From positions 20,234,255 to 20,298,254 of the forward strand of contig JAAOOA010000127.1 in assembly GCA_012861695.1 (NCBI GenBank): a stretch of 64,000 nucleotides of DNA, written 5' to 3'. Shown in pieces: positions 46,997-59,191 of the stretch; the first letter of the stretch is position 1, and every line of letters starts with the position of its first letter. This stretch comes from Trematomus loennbergii (lineage: Eukaryota > Chordata > Actinopteri > Perciformes > Nototheniidae). The translations under genes and the position numbers were made by a program. A model generated the notes under the pieces. That model searched no databases, was not told the origin of the DNA, and saw nothing but the letters and a program-made list of their open reading frames with translations.

Positions 46997-48004
46997 CTGC
47001 AACACAAAAGGTATGATAGTTTGTCAAATATTAACCCCCACAATCCTGAGTCTCTACCGCCGTGAAAGTGGATTGAATAAGATGATAAACAAGGAGAGAA
47101 AGTTTTGTTTAGCACTGATTTACACATGTGACACCTCCAGGTTAAACCCGTTTACTGCAGTTTTATTATTCTGCTAATAATTGTAGAAAAGGACATTAAG
47201 TTCCAGCTGCAGAGACTGAAATCCACTGATTTATATTCATATCAGAAGTCATAATAACTATGGACGCACTGCTAATGGCAACCTATACTATAATTCCGCA
47301 AACTGAGCTGTTTTTGTCTGCTGATTTATGAGGAGGGGCCCAGCTACTAGTCTCACACAAGCACAAATATCAAGTGGTGAGGGTCTAATGTTCTTGAAAA
47401 GCCTCTTTGCTAGGGTTGTGGTTGTCCCATGTAATAAGCAGGGCTAAAACTAGATTTGCAGAAAATGAAATGTATGTCTTCAAACCAACAGACCAATAAC
47501 CAGAAATTAATACATTTAAACCTAAAACTGAGTTAATTTGCTAATTCTAAAGGTTGACGTACACAGAGAGAGAGGTCAAATGTACGTCACAAAAATAACC
47601 TGGGGCTTTCCTGCTGTGAGACTGAACTCCAAAGACTTAACATGACTTGAGAATTTAAATAAAACAAAGTCTTGAGTTTTGACCCAACTAAATCCCTGAA
47701 CAATATATTTTACAGACACAGCTTTGAACACATATTTAAATACTATTAATTATTATTATTTGGTCAGAGCAATACAAAAAAGGCACTATGTTTCTGTACA
47801 TAGCTGCTTTATGCTGCTTTGACACTCACTTGTACAAATGTCACATATAAAGCCTAATCAAACACAAGGGAAGCCAAGAGAACTGTAAGTAGACACTGGA
47901 ACAACACTGTGTGAAAGATACCAGACATTTGATGTACATCACATCCCTATGTCCTCAAAGGGGAGGTGAAATTAAAGAGACGTAGAAGAAGAGGACACAC
48001 TCAC

Positions 48005-48050
48005 CATACATAGGTGTGTTGCGATACAGGCCTTCCAAAATTGACGATAA
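48005..48050 (-). CDS. cep152: probable truncated cep152 exon at the unit breakpoint
   Basis: On the minus strand SILEGLYRNTPMY ends at TATG|GTGAGT (donor at 48,004) in phase 1, which joins perfectly to [11 protein letters not shown] of the exon at 46,996. On its upstream side the sequence leaves cep152 at 48,051, where homology with the unit-1 repeat region (28,546 onward) begins, so the exon is cut by the breakpoint. The exon call rests on phase and donor only. The copy in unit 3 is 60,200-60,245. Confidence 0.5.
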
Positions 48051-48530
48051 CCTTGATATTTAAACTGTTGGGTTTATGATCCTAGTGATGCACAATTTTC
48101 AACCTGTGTTTTTCATCAAATAAGGACAAGATATAATCTTCTATAATCTTCTTCGTGAAATAAATTTGACTAAAATGACAAATTATTAGTTTTGGCTAGA
48201 CTAATTTGACTGAAATGTTCTATATAATCTGATGACTAAAAAAGACTCAACAGTTTTCATTGACAAAAAGTAGACTAAAATAATTAGTTTTCTTTGACTA
48301 AAATAAGACTAAAATGCTCAGACTTTTAGTCGACTAAAACTTGACTAAATAAAAACAGGATGAAGGTGACTAAATATGACTAAAACTAAAAAGGAAATTT
48401 AACACAGGACTAAGACTAAAACTAAATTAAAAAATAGCTGACGAAATTAACACTAGTGTGAACCCAAAATTCCTCACCAGAAAATCGGCCCTTTTAATGT
48501 CGGTTCCCCATAGGCCAATCTTCCTTTCAT

Positions 48531-51490
48531 AGAAGGTTTGGCGGAGGACAGGGCCACCAGAAAGTACCACAGCTTCTTGCATGTCCCCTAAAACACAGTT
48601 TTAGGGGAATGGAAGCTCAGCTGTGTACTGACAGAATGGGTGGACAGGTTACTGCGACTGGGTTACTCACTCCAGTTCTGCAGCCTCCCTCCTCCATTCA
48701 AGGGTGTAAGAGAGGCAAATCTATCATCCCAGGAGCAGATAGGTTTCCTTTCAACAGAAATTCAGGCCCTGTTGCAAAACAGCTGTGTCTGTTGTGCACT
48801 CTCAGGACAGAGAAAAGGGGCTTTACTCCATGTACTTCCTGGTTTCCAAGAAGACAGGAGAATTCAGACCCGTTCTGGATCTTCGCATCCTGAATCAGCA
48901 CATTGTCTGCAAAAAGTTCCATATGTTAACCATAAAACAATTACTGGAACTGGTGCAGCCGGGCGATTGGTTCACAACCATCGACCTGAGGGACGCTTAC
49001 TTTCATGTAAATTTTTTTTGAGTTTTTGTGTTTTGCCTTCCAGGGGATAGCCTACGAGTACAACAGATTACCATTCGGCTATTCCCTATCCCCACGCACG
49101 TTCAGCAAATGTGTGACCACAGTGCTCCAGCCGCTTCGCAACCATGGCATGAGGGTTTTATTTATCTCAACGACCTCATAGTCATGGCCAGGTCCAGGGA
49201 ATGGGCAATGTTCCACACAGCCCAATTGATCTTACACCTAACCAAGTTGGGGGTTTGCGGTCAATTGGAAGAAGAGCAATCCCATACCTCACCAGCAAGT
49301 GGGGTATCTGGGGATTTTGCTCAATGTAGCCCCCATCGAGAGCGAGGTGTACACCCCATCGAGAAGGAGGGCAGGCTACATGCCACTCTGTCAGAGGACA
49401 GACAGACGTGGTGCGAGGAAGGGAGTCTAGAGCCTCTGTCCTGTACATTGGGCTCTATTCTATCCTAGCTATAGCTACTGGTGGAAACGGGGCTTGTTCA
49501 TGCCACAGTCAAGGTGTATGCAGCTGCCATCTCGTCCTGTCATGCGGGATTTGTCGGCGGACCAGTCTTTAGCCAACCGCTTATGAAGCGTTTTTTGCAG
49601 GGGATCAGGAGACAGCGCCCAGTGGTGCATGTCTCCACCCCGCAATGGGAACTCTCATTGGGGCTCGAGGCTTTGGTTACAGAACCGTTTGAGCCTCTGG
49701 AGCTCTCCTCCCTGTAGGCGCTATCATTGAGAGAGAGAGAGAAGCAAAAAGAAACAGCTTTGCTGCTTGCTTTGACTTCTGCCAAGAGAGTATGCGAACT
49801 GACCGCTCTATCGGTGCACCCGAGTTGCCTTCTGGTTCGTGGTGGCCGTAGCAGGGCGACACTCAGACCGAACCCCTCCTCTGTTCCCAAGAACCCTAGG
49901 AGTTCTTCCAGGTGGAGGGCTATACAGCTAGATGGCTTTAGTCGTCCACCTATGCACGGCGGCGTCTTGGTCTACGCCAGGCTCGTTCATAAGGTAAGTA
50001 TCTCTTAGACATGTCTGGCTCCCTTTTCATCGTCGGTGCTTGCTGGGGCAACACAGGACTGGTGAAAGGAGGAGGGCTGTGGGCAGAGTTGGGTGTAATA
50101 TTATTACAGTAACGCGTTACTTTGTAACGCCTTACTGTAATAATATTACTTTTATCGGTAACGGAGTAGTGTAACGCGTTACTTTTATAATTCAGTAATC
50201 ACACTACAGTTACTAACATTGCCCCGACACGCGTTACTTCGTTACTTTTATAAAATCAGTCATAATCACACTGACAGACAAGAGGGGTTTCCGCCGCAGG
50301 TTTATATGTACGTAATCTGCGCGACTCGCGAGTTCACATCTCCGCGTGCAGTGCTGCATAAACATGGCTGAGTCAGCGATAGCTTTCGAGGGGTGGAGGT
50401 ATGCCCATTATTTTGAGTTCGTCCGAAGAATACAGGAATGTGACGGTGAGGTGCAAACTGTGTCCAGGCCAGAAGCTGTTATACACTGCTGCAAACACCA
50501 CGTCAAACCTCAATGAACACATGCTAAGGTGAAGCTAATAGCTAAGGACCGGACCCCCGAACCCAGAGTGAGGATGTTGTGAGTCGCCACCGCCGACTCT
50601 GAAGCAGCACAAATGAGAATTTGGAGGACCGGTAACCAAAGCAGAGATGGACAGGCTTGTAGCATCCTTCATAGTAGAGGTAATGTTGCCCATTTGCACA
50701 GTGGAATCACCATCGCATCGTTCAGAGATATACTGCGCAAAATACAGATAGCAGGAGACAGAGGACAGCCATAGTCAGAGCTATCTGGATCAGTCTTATG
50801 CGACAATGGAAACTGAACTAAAGAGAACATTTGAAACTTTAGCAGTCTGGTGATCTGCCTGTAGGGAGGGGCGGGCCGGCCCTGCGAGTAAAGTAACGAG
50901 TAAAGTAACGAGTTACTTTATGTAGAGAGTAACGAAGTAGTGTAATATATTACTTATTTTTAAAGTAATATGTAATATGTAATATATTACTTTTTTTAGT
51001 AACGACCCCATCTCTGGCTGTGGGTCAGTAAGCTGTATCTGACCCCCAGGGACATAATGCACTTACGTTGTCCCATGCTCCTTAGGGACCTGGGAAACGT
51101 GGTGCGCAGTAAGCCCCATATACAGGGCTGGAAGGCGGGGAGAGCCTTCCCCACTACGGTCCATGCACACTCTACACGAGGTAAGCGTGTGTGAGTGTGG
51201 GGGATATGGTGCACTTGCGTTCTCCCCATGCTCCTTAGGGACCTGGGAAACGTAGTGTGCAGTGTATAGTCACTTGCGCTGGCACCTGCATGGTGGAGCT
51301 ATGGGCTTATTCAGACCAATTAGGCTCTACCCAGCCAAGTAAGCTGCGGCCCCGACTTCTCCACGGTCACAACCGGATCATAGGAAGTTGGGGTGCGGTG
51401 GCTGTTAACCAAAGGCCGGTCAGGGGCAGTGTGGTAAATCGCCAGAACGCCGACACCTCCTCGTCACTCCACCGCTCCCATGTTTTTTTT
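48531..51490 (+). mobile_element. DIRS-like retrotransposon remnant, unit 2
   Basis: Second copy of the remnant at 28,975-31,075. The reverse-transcriptase frame is broken near 49,012-49,020, where about 20 bases after DAYFHV are replaced by a T run and a stop; the palm (LSPRTF region) continues in other frames to 49,468. Recombinase-like parts are at about 49,481-49,717 and 49,727-50,008. It is interrupted by a hAT element. Confidence 0.78.
50084..51016. mobile_element. hAT element, 933 bp, inserted in unit 2
   Basis: Starts CAGAGTTGGG and ends CCCATCTCTG, inverted ends followed inward by TAATATTATTACAG / AGTAATATATTAC-type sequence. An 8-bp target-site duplication GCTGTGGG flanks it (50,076-50,083; 51,017-51,024). 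Unit 1 keeps the empty site (single GCTGTGGG near 30,604-30,611). Inside, a short relic starting MAESAIAFEGWRYAHYFEF resembles a BED-type zinc finger (C-x2-C then H) of a hAT transposase. In this copy the relic has lost two bases compared with 62,556-62,726. Confidence 0.95.
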
Positions 51491-52753
51491 TGTGTTGCCA
51501 TAAATTAGTCTCTGTCCGTTGGTGCGTGGGGCTAATGCTAATGCTAATAATGCTAATGCCACAAATACAATGGCGGCTTCACAAAACTTTTCTGAGTTTT
51601 ACGGGCCGTGGTTTGCAATTCGCCCAGCCAATCAGAACTGGGGCACTTTTTCCCCCCAGGATAGTACCACCTCTCAGCAGGCACTAAAAATGGGGGTAAA
51701 AGTTCCCGGCACTAAGTACTCTTTTTGGTGTGAACGCAACATAAGGGGTACTAACGGAACTAAAGGGGAAAAGTACGGGGAAAAGTACTCCGGTGTGAAC
51801 GCGGCTCTTGATGAGAAACTCTAAGAAATGATTGGGGAATCACTCCGGAGTGGAGTCATGACGACTGGATCTGAATTATTTGTTTGTATTGGGTGGTTTG
51901 TGTTCCAGCTTTCGATCAGCAACTATATATCCATAATCCACCAGTTAAAGGAAATACAACTAATGTGTTGTGTTATATTAGCTGTACAATTTACCACATA
52001 TGGTGTTCTTAGTTTCCATACCTCCTGTGTTTTACGAGCGACTTATCAAGTCTTGGCAAACGGCATAAAACACGATTAAACGTGATAGTATATAAAACCA
52101 TGATCGTATCTACAACCTATAGAAATGCAAAACGGCGTCAGTTTAGACGTAATTCTGTCCTCCTGCTTACCGCATCATTTATGAGAAAACATTTCATAAC
52201 ATTAACACAACATATTCGAGGTGGTTTTAAATAACATATCCGTATTTATTTATTTCTCCAAGTTATGTTTTTGTGTGCACTGAGGAGTCGCAAACAGGCG
52301 TTTGTTTAATCATTTTAAGAATGGCTTTAATCAATGTTTGAAAATGAATTCTTCATATATGATAAATGAGGTAACATTTTATTTATGGTATTATTTCCAC
52401 ATATTTCTCTCCATTCTTCCTTCTGCCAACGGTGTCGCAGTTTCTCGTCTCTCCCGTTTTTGTGCTTAGTGCGTACGCATGGGTTAGAGTTTGCGTAGAG
52501 GACCGCACATTTTCCCGTCAAGTTAGTATTTTATAAATCGCAAACATTGCGTAGAAACTATAACTATGAAAAAACTATAACATTTCATCTCAAATCAAAC
52601 AGGCTTTTTACAGGAGGATTTAAGTCAAATAGTAATAAACATATGAAATTACTGAAAAAGTAGAAGTACACATTTTAACCAATATGATAAAATCGCAAGA
52701 CTCCACTGGACATCAGAGGTGGCTGATATGTGGCAATGCATCAGGTGAAGACT

Positions 52754-54169
52754 TTACATTTTGATCTGGCCTGATGTGATCAAGTTACATTTGTCCACGG
52801 TAAGTGGGACGTAACTCTTGTTTTTTCATCCAGAAAGTAGAGTGGGTCGGTGATTTGATTTGGGTTGAAACCCTCCGCCACCAGCTTCATCTTCAAATGC
52901 TTAAATGTGCCTGTAACATCCAAGGAGCTCTGTAATCACAGAACAATGAGTTATTAAGGGAAGGAAAGAATAAAAGGCTATAAACCAAAGCAATCTAGTA
53001 AAGTATAGAAAATACTGGAGTTGAAGTACCTGAATCCTCAGGAATCGTGGCCTTGCGTAGGCCGGCAGGAAGTTTTCAACATGTTTGAAAACAGCTGCCG
53101 AGTCAAATCTGAGTCCTTCAGTTAAGTTAATGGCAGCCATTCCTGCTCTCCCCTCATGACCTGGAATAAGTTAAACAGAAGTGAAATAAACATATTCTGC
53201 AGAGGTCATTTCAGCTTGAGCTTCAAAAAAATTACAAAAATTACAAATTGTGAGCAGGGAATGAATGTTATCAGGTTGCATGTGAAGGAGTAAAGTGACG
53301 TTACAAAAATTGCTTTGATGTCCTTCGCAGGAGGACTGTGTAAAAAAAAATGACAACATTGAAATATCACTTGATATTATATTGAGTAGCAATGCCCCTT
53401 GTGGAAACCAGAAAAATAGCATGCATTTAACTTGTAGGCAGAACATGTCTCAATCTAGTTGAAAACAGTACAAACTACAATTGTGAAGCAAGGGCTCTAG
53501 ATTGTAAGCCTGTTACAATATAATGCTATAATGGATCATAAACGGATATTTTAATAGGTAAGAACAGGTACATTTTTGTTTTAAATGTCCGAAAGTCGGT
53601 TTTTCCACTGCACAATTTATTAAATACTTTTTATATCGGAGGTTTTTCAACTAATGTCCAAGTTGATGCCAACTGCAATTGTCGACCATGTTAGTGAGCA
53701 GAACAAATCATAGGGTAAAATTAAAATAACGACTTCCCCCATGTTTTCTGGAAAGCTTTTCAGCTCACCTATTTGCACTTTGCCCTGACTGCTTTACATA
53801 ACCAGGGTCCTAGTTAAGCAAGTGTGAATACCTGCTATACAGAAAGGGGTAATAAAATGTTACTGACTGTTTACTGAACAACACCTGTACACTCCAATAT
53901 AAACCTGGCAGACCTGGCGCAATATAAAATACAACACTGTGGTATTGAATTATAAACTTGTGTGATCAAAGACCGTCTCTGTAAATTAGACAGGCCATTA
54001 CTCAACAGAACCCGTTGATGCTGATTATTTAATGATGAAAACAACAGTAAGTTGCGGCTGTAGGTAACTTCACTGTTTCTGCTCATCACTTTTCTGCTGT
54101 GACAGAAAGAACAAAGAGAAGATATACAGTGAGGTTACCTGGCACTTCCACTCCATAAACGTTGGCTTC
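52754..54169 (-). CDS. slc27a2: slc27a2 copy in unit 2, last exons up to the gap
   Basis: Exon 10 (52,929-52,754), exon 9 (53,160-53,030) and the last 32 bases of exon 8 (54,169-54,138) match copy B almost base for base. Exon 10 is one base shorter than in copy B (near 52,820; GTTTTTTC against GTCTTTTTC), which shifts the frame before the C-terminus. The sequence then runs into the N gap, so exons 2-7 of this copy are not seen. Confidence 0.88.
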
Positions 54170-54269
54170 NNNNNNNNNNNNNNNNNNNNNNNNNNNNNNN
54201 NNNNNNNNNNNNNNNNNNNNNNNNNNNNNNNNNNNNNNNNNNNNNNNNNNNNNNNNNNNNNNNNNNNNN
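54170..54269. other. assembly gap of exactly 100 N
   Basis: One hundred undetermined bases. The left side ends inside slc27a2 exon 8 (equivalent to 33,749). The right side starts in slc27a2 intron 1 (equivalent to 42,081). In unit 1 these points are 8.3 kb apart. A round 100-N run is the usual placeholder for a gap of unknown size. Confidence 0.99.
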
Positions 54270-54323
54270 ATCCAGCACTTAATGTTTTCATGACGCCCAC
54301 AACAAGTGATGAAACCTGATTAC

Positions 54324-54783
54324 CTTCCGCAGCGACCAGAGTCCTGGCTCCGCTGCACTTGAAGCAGTGTAACAGGGACTTGGATCTGATGTTGCAGTTG
54401 AGGAAAGCAGCGGAACATCCGATCTTCACCAAACCCAGCCACAGCCACAGAAACACGGGCTCATTTCCGAGGAACAGCGCGACCGTGTCTCCTTGCTTCA
54501 GCAGGCCGCTCTGCAGGAACACCCGGGCCGCCTTGTTACTGAGCTCCTCCGCGTCCCGGTAGGTAAAGGTCTCATCTCCAAACAGGATGAACGGCTTGTG
54601 TGGGTGCTCCTTCTCTGCGTCTATGAACCGATCCAGTATGGAGTAGTTGGTCTGCATGTATTTCAGGATGCGGCTCCTCGTTTTCAACTTTTTACGCACA
54701 AATTGGACATCCCGGAAAAAGTGCGGATTGCGGAAAAATAGGGCGAGAAGACCCACCGCGGCAAACACTATCCAGACAAGCAT
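54324..54783 (-). CDS. slc27a2: slc27a2 exon 1, second copy, intact frame
   Basis: 460 bases from ATG 54,783-54,781 to the donor GTAATC, open throughout, with the membrane segment, [11 protein letters not shown] and [17 protein letters not shown]. Equals copy B exon 1 apart from the T5 run (54,689-54,693) that is T4 there. The rest of the gene is lost in the gap. Confidence 0.88.
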
Positions 54784-55494
54784 GGTGATCTGTGATCAAC
54801 TCCAGCTGCCTGTGGAAGTCTGACCAGTTTATAACAGAGATACAACAAAGGTGGGAACAAAGGAGGAGCCCAGCCAGCACAAGGGTTACCAATCTAGTAG
54901 GATCATGTCGTCAGATCACTGATTAACAAAACAAACATTACAATGGAACAACATGAAGATAAACTGAGAGTAAAGTTGCAATATTTTCATGATTGTCTCC
55001 AATGTCAGCAAATGAAAAACGCCCCCAAGTCGGAAACCCCAAAACGTTGTGTACTTATGTTAGAAACTGAATAATACAGCAAAAAACAATCTTGGAGAAA
55101 CTGGATCAAGTGTTTGAGGATTTTTGGCATACAAAATTACTGAAATGATCAATAAGCTGTCAAACATGTCAAATGATGATTTTAAATGCCATTTTTAAAA
55201 TGTTTTCCATTTTTGTAAAGCACTTTGAATTGCCTTGTGTTGAAAGGTGCTATATAAATAAACTTGCCTTGCCTTGCCTAATGATTGTCTAGATGGAACA
55301 GCATGCTTGTTTATAAAAGGAAGGACAGAACACTTGACCTAGTTAATGATTACAGTGTTTGGGCAGAGCTGCAGCTTTGACCTATGTTCTGTGACCCATT
55401 TAAAAACATTAGGTTTGTGTTGGGATGAAACAGGTCTGAAATAGTTGTGTTTTTGGTGAGGTTTGTAGTATCACCAATGTTAGGTCTGTGATAC

Positions 55495-55619
55495 ATTTGG
55501 TGTGTTGCACAAGTAACGCATGATTTCCCCTACATTGGGTATGACGGTGACATCATATCTCCTGCAGTCGTCCCAAAATTGAGATGCAGAGAACTTCCTC
55601 CTCAAAGCCACTGTGATGC
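55495..55619 (-). pseudogene. orphan slc27a2 exon 4, repeated unit
   Basis: Same relic as at 43,305-43,429, with the same altered VIPNVGE and the same lost donor-side G. Confidence 0.88.
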
Positions 55620-57046
55620 CTGCACACAACAACAATACGAAACACAATCTGAAAGGATAAGATCGATTATATCTGAGGTTTTTCTGCTTAACATATCAAT
55701 GAAAAGCCCAAACCAATAATACATGCATCTACAAACACATCCTTGTAGCCGAGCCTTTGAGGACTCCAGTGTTTTCTGAATCTATTGATTTATATTATAA
55801 TTGGTTTATATAAAATGCAACCCTTATTGCTGAAGAGGCTCGTCCCTCACGACAAATAATGTATTCTCTCTAATTTGCAAGCATATGATAATATTTATTA
55901 AAACAAATTAAATACATTTATAAAAAAACAAAACATTTATGATCTACGCACAGCATATCTCATTAACGTTATATAAAATATATGAAAATATAAAAACAGG
56001 CATAACGACGGAGGTGCAGAACACTTAATCTAGTTCTCTGTGGCAGTCTACAGTACAGGGTGCAGTGACCTGCCAGTATCAGTCTTCAAGGTATCACAAG
56101 TTAAATATTACAGTGTGGACAGCGTTTGACCTGTAATGTTTTTCTAAAAATACACGTATACTTTATGAAAGGATCACTTCTAAGTGCCTCACTGACATTG
56201 CGAACAAACACCTGCAGCTTTAAAGCTACACTGAAATGTTCAACAGGCATATGAGAGATCTAATAAACAAATCACAAAACAAATATGTTGTTTTGTTTAA
56301 AGGAGTGATACGCCTGTTCTGAGATGATCTGGACCAGGACATAGAAGTTGTTTCTTTGGAAACACTGGAACAATTTCTGCATTAAAGAAAAAGTTCATTT
56401 TGGAACGCTAACTTGCTTTCTTGTCGAGAGGTAAATTAAGATTGAAACCACTATCATGTCTGTAAAGTTAGCTTAGCGTAGCACAAAAGCTGGGAACATG
56501 TGGAGAAAACTAGCCTGTCTCTCTGAACCTTATTTCTTGTGTAAATTATATTTAATTTGTTTACTATTTCTTGTTTGGTTAACTCACAGTATTACTGGAA
56601 CTATATCATCACATAAGCCCCCATAACATTACAATTTGTTATTCTACTCAATTATATTCGACACTGTTTTGTAAACAAACATTCTGTTCTGGTGGGTTGT
56701 TTTTAGCGAACTTTGGAAATCCCAATTGGATTTGATTTTCCACCTCATTTCCAGTTTGTACGCTAAACTTAGGTTACTGGCTGCAGGTTTATATTTTGCG
56801 AACTCAAGACTGAGTGTCTGAGAGTATCAATCTCCATCAATGTCTCTTGCCAAGAAAGCAAATAAGCCAATTTCCTAAATGTCAAACTATTCTGTTAACA
56901 ATGTTAAAGCAACACAAAGAAACACACTGCAAACATCCATGAAGGCAACGGTTCTACATCGAGTAAACTTTAAACACTTAATTAAAAAAAGGCACGTTAA
57001 TGTAAGCTTACTGAAATTATTAGAACTCAGTTCAAAGTTTATCTGC

Positions 57047-59191
57047 CTACTTCACTTCATACCTGCCCTCACTTTGTCCTTTCTGCTGGTAGAACGGACT
57101 GTCGAAGCCGCTGTCCTGCTGCCGTTGTCTCAGCTCAGAGAACTGAGGCCGGGGACGGCCCCCCCGCTGCTCCTCGCCCTCGGAGCCAGGCGTGGGCTCC
57201 CGGTGTGTGCTGAGCTTTGCATGCTGAACGCTCAAAGTCTGGGTGTGAGGTGTCTTTTTGGCAATTTCATTATAGACAGTCAGGTCAGAAACGTTCGGGG
57301 TGAGTCTACCAAACTCTCCCAGGTGACAGGCTGATGCAGCAGAAGACAGAAAAAGGCTTCACCTGCTCCACTTTCCTCCCTGAGTAAGAGAGTGTGGAGG
57401 CCTGGAAGCCTGCGTCCGAGTCACTGCTGCTCATGCTCCAGTCCGTCCTCCTCTCGTCTCTGACAGGAGCCTCCTGGATGAGGAGCGGTTGGCTCTGTCG
57501 CTCTGAGTCAAGGCGGTTGACTCCATGCAGGCATAGCTCTCTGTTTTTACTCCTCACAGACGCATCGACAAAATCCCCTGGCATGAATTCGTCTGCTGTG
57601 AAGGTTTGTAAGAGCGGAGATGTGCGTTACCAGCAGTTTTCAGTCTTGCATCTACTGCCGCTGCCTCCTTCTCAGTGGCAGGAAGGTCTTTGTGACTCGA
57701 AGGTTTCGTCCTCGGTGTGGCGACTTGTTTCTGCTCTGAAGTCTTTTCCCTGTGCGATCTCTCTGGCCTGATGTCAGGGAGCTCAGGGAGAGTCGACGGG
57801 TTCTTACTGAAACCTGCATTTCTACCTGTGAACACAGCCGTCAAACAACCAGTCAATACAAACCACATATTCCAGCACATTGACAATTGAAAACCTAAAA
57901 GGAGACACCTTGAATCAAGCAGTTTCTACTCGACAGGACTCACTTTGTAAGCTGTAGTTCTTTGAAGATTTAATTCTGACAGGCGTCTCCAGTACTTTAG
58001 CCATGGCTGCCAGCTTGCTAGCAGCATTCATTATTTTCTTCTCAGCCCTGCAGAGGACAGGAAGATCAATACAATTAGCCGGAGGAGTCCTGAGGAAGCA
58101 AGCAAACAAGTTTAGGACATTACGGTCTCTTGCCCTGTATTCTTTCCCCCGTCCTCCAGTAACTCCTGCAGACAGGTCAGATAATAGCGCCACATCCTCC
58201 TGGCCGTGTCCTGCCTCTCCCTCTGCACCTCCACGCGGATCATCTCTGCTGCTCGCTCTTGACTCTCCTGGAGGTAACGCAGCATGTCTCCTGCGGTAAA
58301 ACACAGTTATGATCTGTCCTTTTCACTAGTTACATTTACATGAAAATAACTGATCAGATTCACAAGTGAAGACATAAATGAATATTATGGTACAGGACAT
58401 CATAGTGTCTAGTTTAGTCTTCTAGTCTCCTCAGTCCCTCCAGGGCAGTTTTATATTGAATTCTGGTGTGCCTGAATACAGAATATTTTAAATGTGCACA
58501 CAATAAACACATCCATTACCAACCTCTGATCTTTTCTACAGTCGTCACGTATTGCTGCTCCATCTCTTCCAGGCCTTGCGTATTTTGTTGGTGATCAGAA
58601 CTCCTGCAAGCAAGAAAAAAACATATTCTTCCATGATTTAATCTAAATTAAATGTCAACCTGATCTTTGGTGTATTTTCAGCTATTTTCAGCTATTTGAA
58701 AGATTTCCCCCAAAACAAAGACAAGAAACCCTAAAGACTTTGCTGCTTTCTAGCAATTTGCCCTTACTTTTAATAGTCCAAGGGTTAATTACTATTTGGG
58801 ATGGGTCAAATGTCTGGAGGGACTTCATTTGACTATTACTGGAGTAAAAAGTCCAGCTTATGCGAGATGCTTGGTCCAAAAATCTAAAACCTTGTGTTGG
58901 ATGGAATGTTAATCCCAAATGCAAAATGCATGAGCAAAAGCACTTAAAATAAGGGCCAACATTTGATATAAAAAATATATACATTGGTTTAACTTTTAAC
59001 TAACACGTCATATAACATCAGAACAAAACAATAAACTGGAGCAACAATATTTTATTTAGCTTCATTTGACTTTGAACTGAAGATAAGAAACAATAAAAAC
59101 ACTAACCCTGAGGATTCTTTGGCTCTCTTCACCTCCTCCAGCTGCTGCAGATGTTCCTCCTTCATGGTTTTCAAGCTGCTTTCATGCTCAT
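57047..59191 (-). CDS. cep152: cep152, last six exons, second copy
   Basis: Exons in coding order: 59191-59107, 58603-58524, 58290-58134, 58047-57944, 57825-57631, 57595-57047. They match the 44,857-46,996 set. One extra A near 57,343 shifts the frame in the last exon, so the [10 protein letters not shown] end is out of frame with its start. As in unit 1 the gene is cut on its 5' side, at about 60,245. Confidence 0.85.

Larger units (their letters stand above)
47006..54169. repeat. tandem unit 2, left part (matches 28,216-33,749)
   Basis: Near-identical in order and content to 28,216-33,749: cep152 intron piece, GACTAAAA repeat, DIRS-like remnant, small DNA element and slc27a2 exons 10, 9 and part of 8. 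Differences are an extra 757 bp of cep152 sequence (47,294-48,050), a 933-bp hAT insertion (50,084-51,016) and scattered small indels. Confidence 0.92.

Noticed and set aside
54070..54783. A 237-residue minus-strand frame running through the N gap
   Set aside because: It joins slc27a2 exon 1 to exon 8/intron sequence through 100 N translated as X; exons 2-7 belong in between, so the continuous frame is an artefact.
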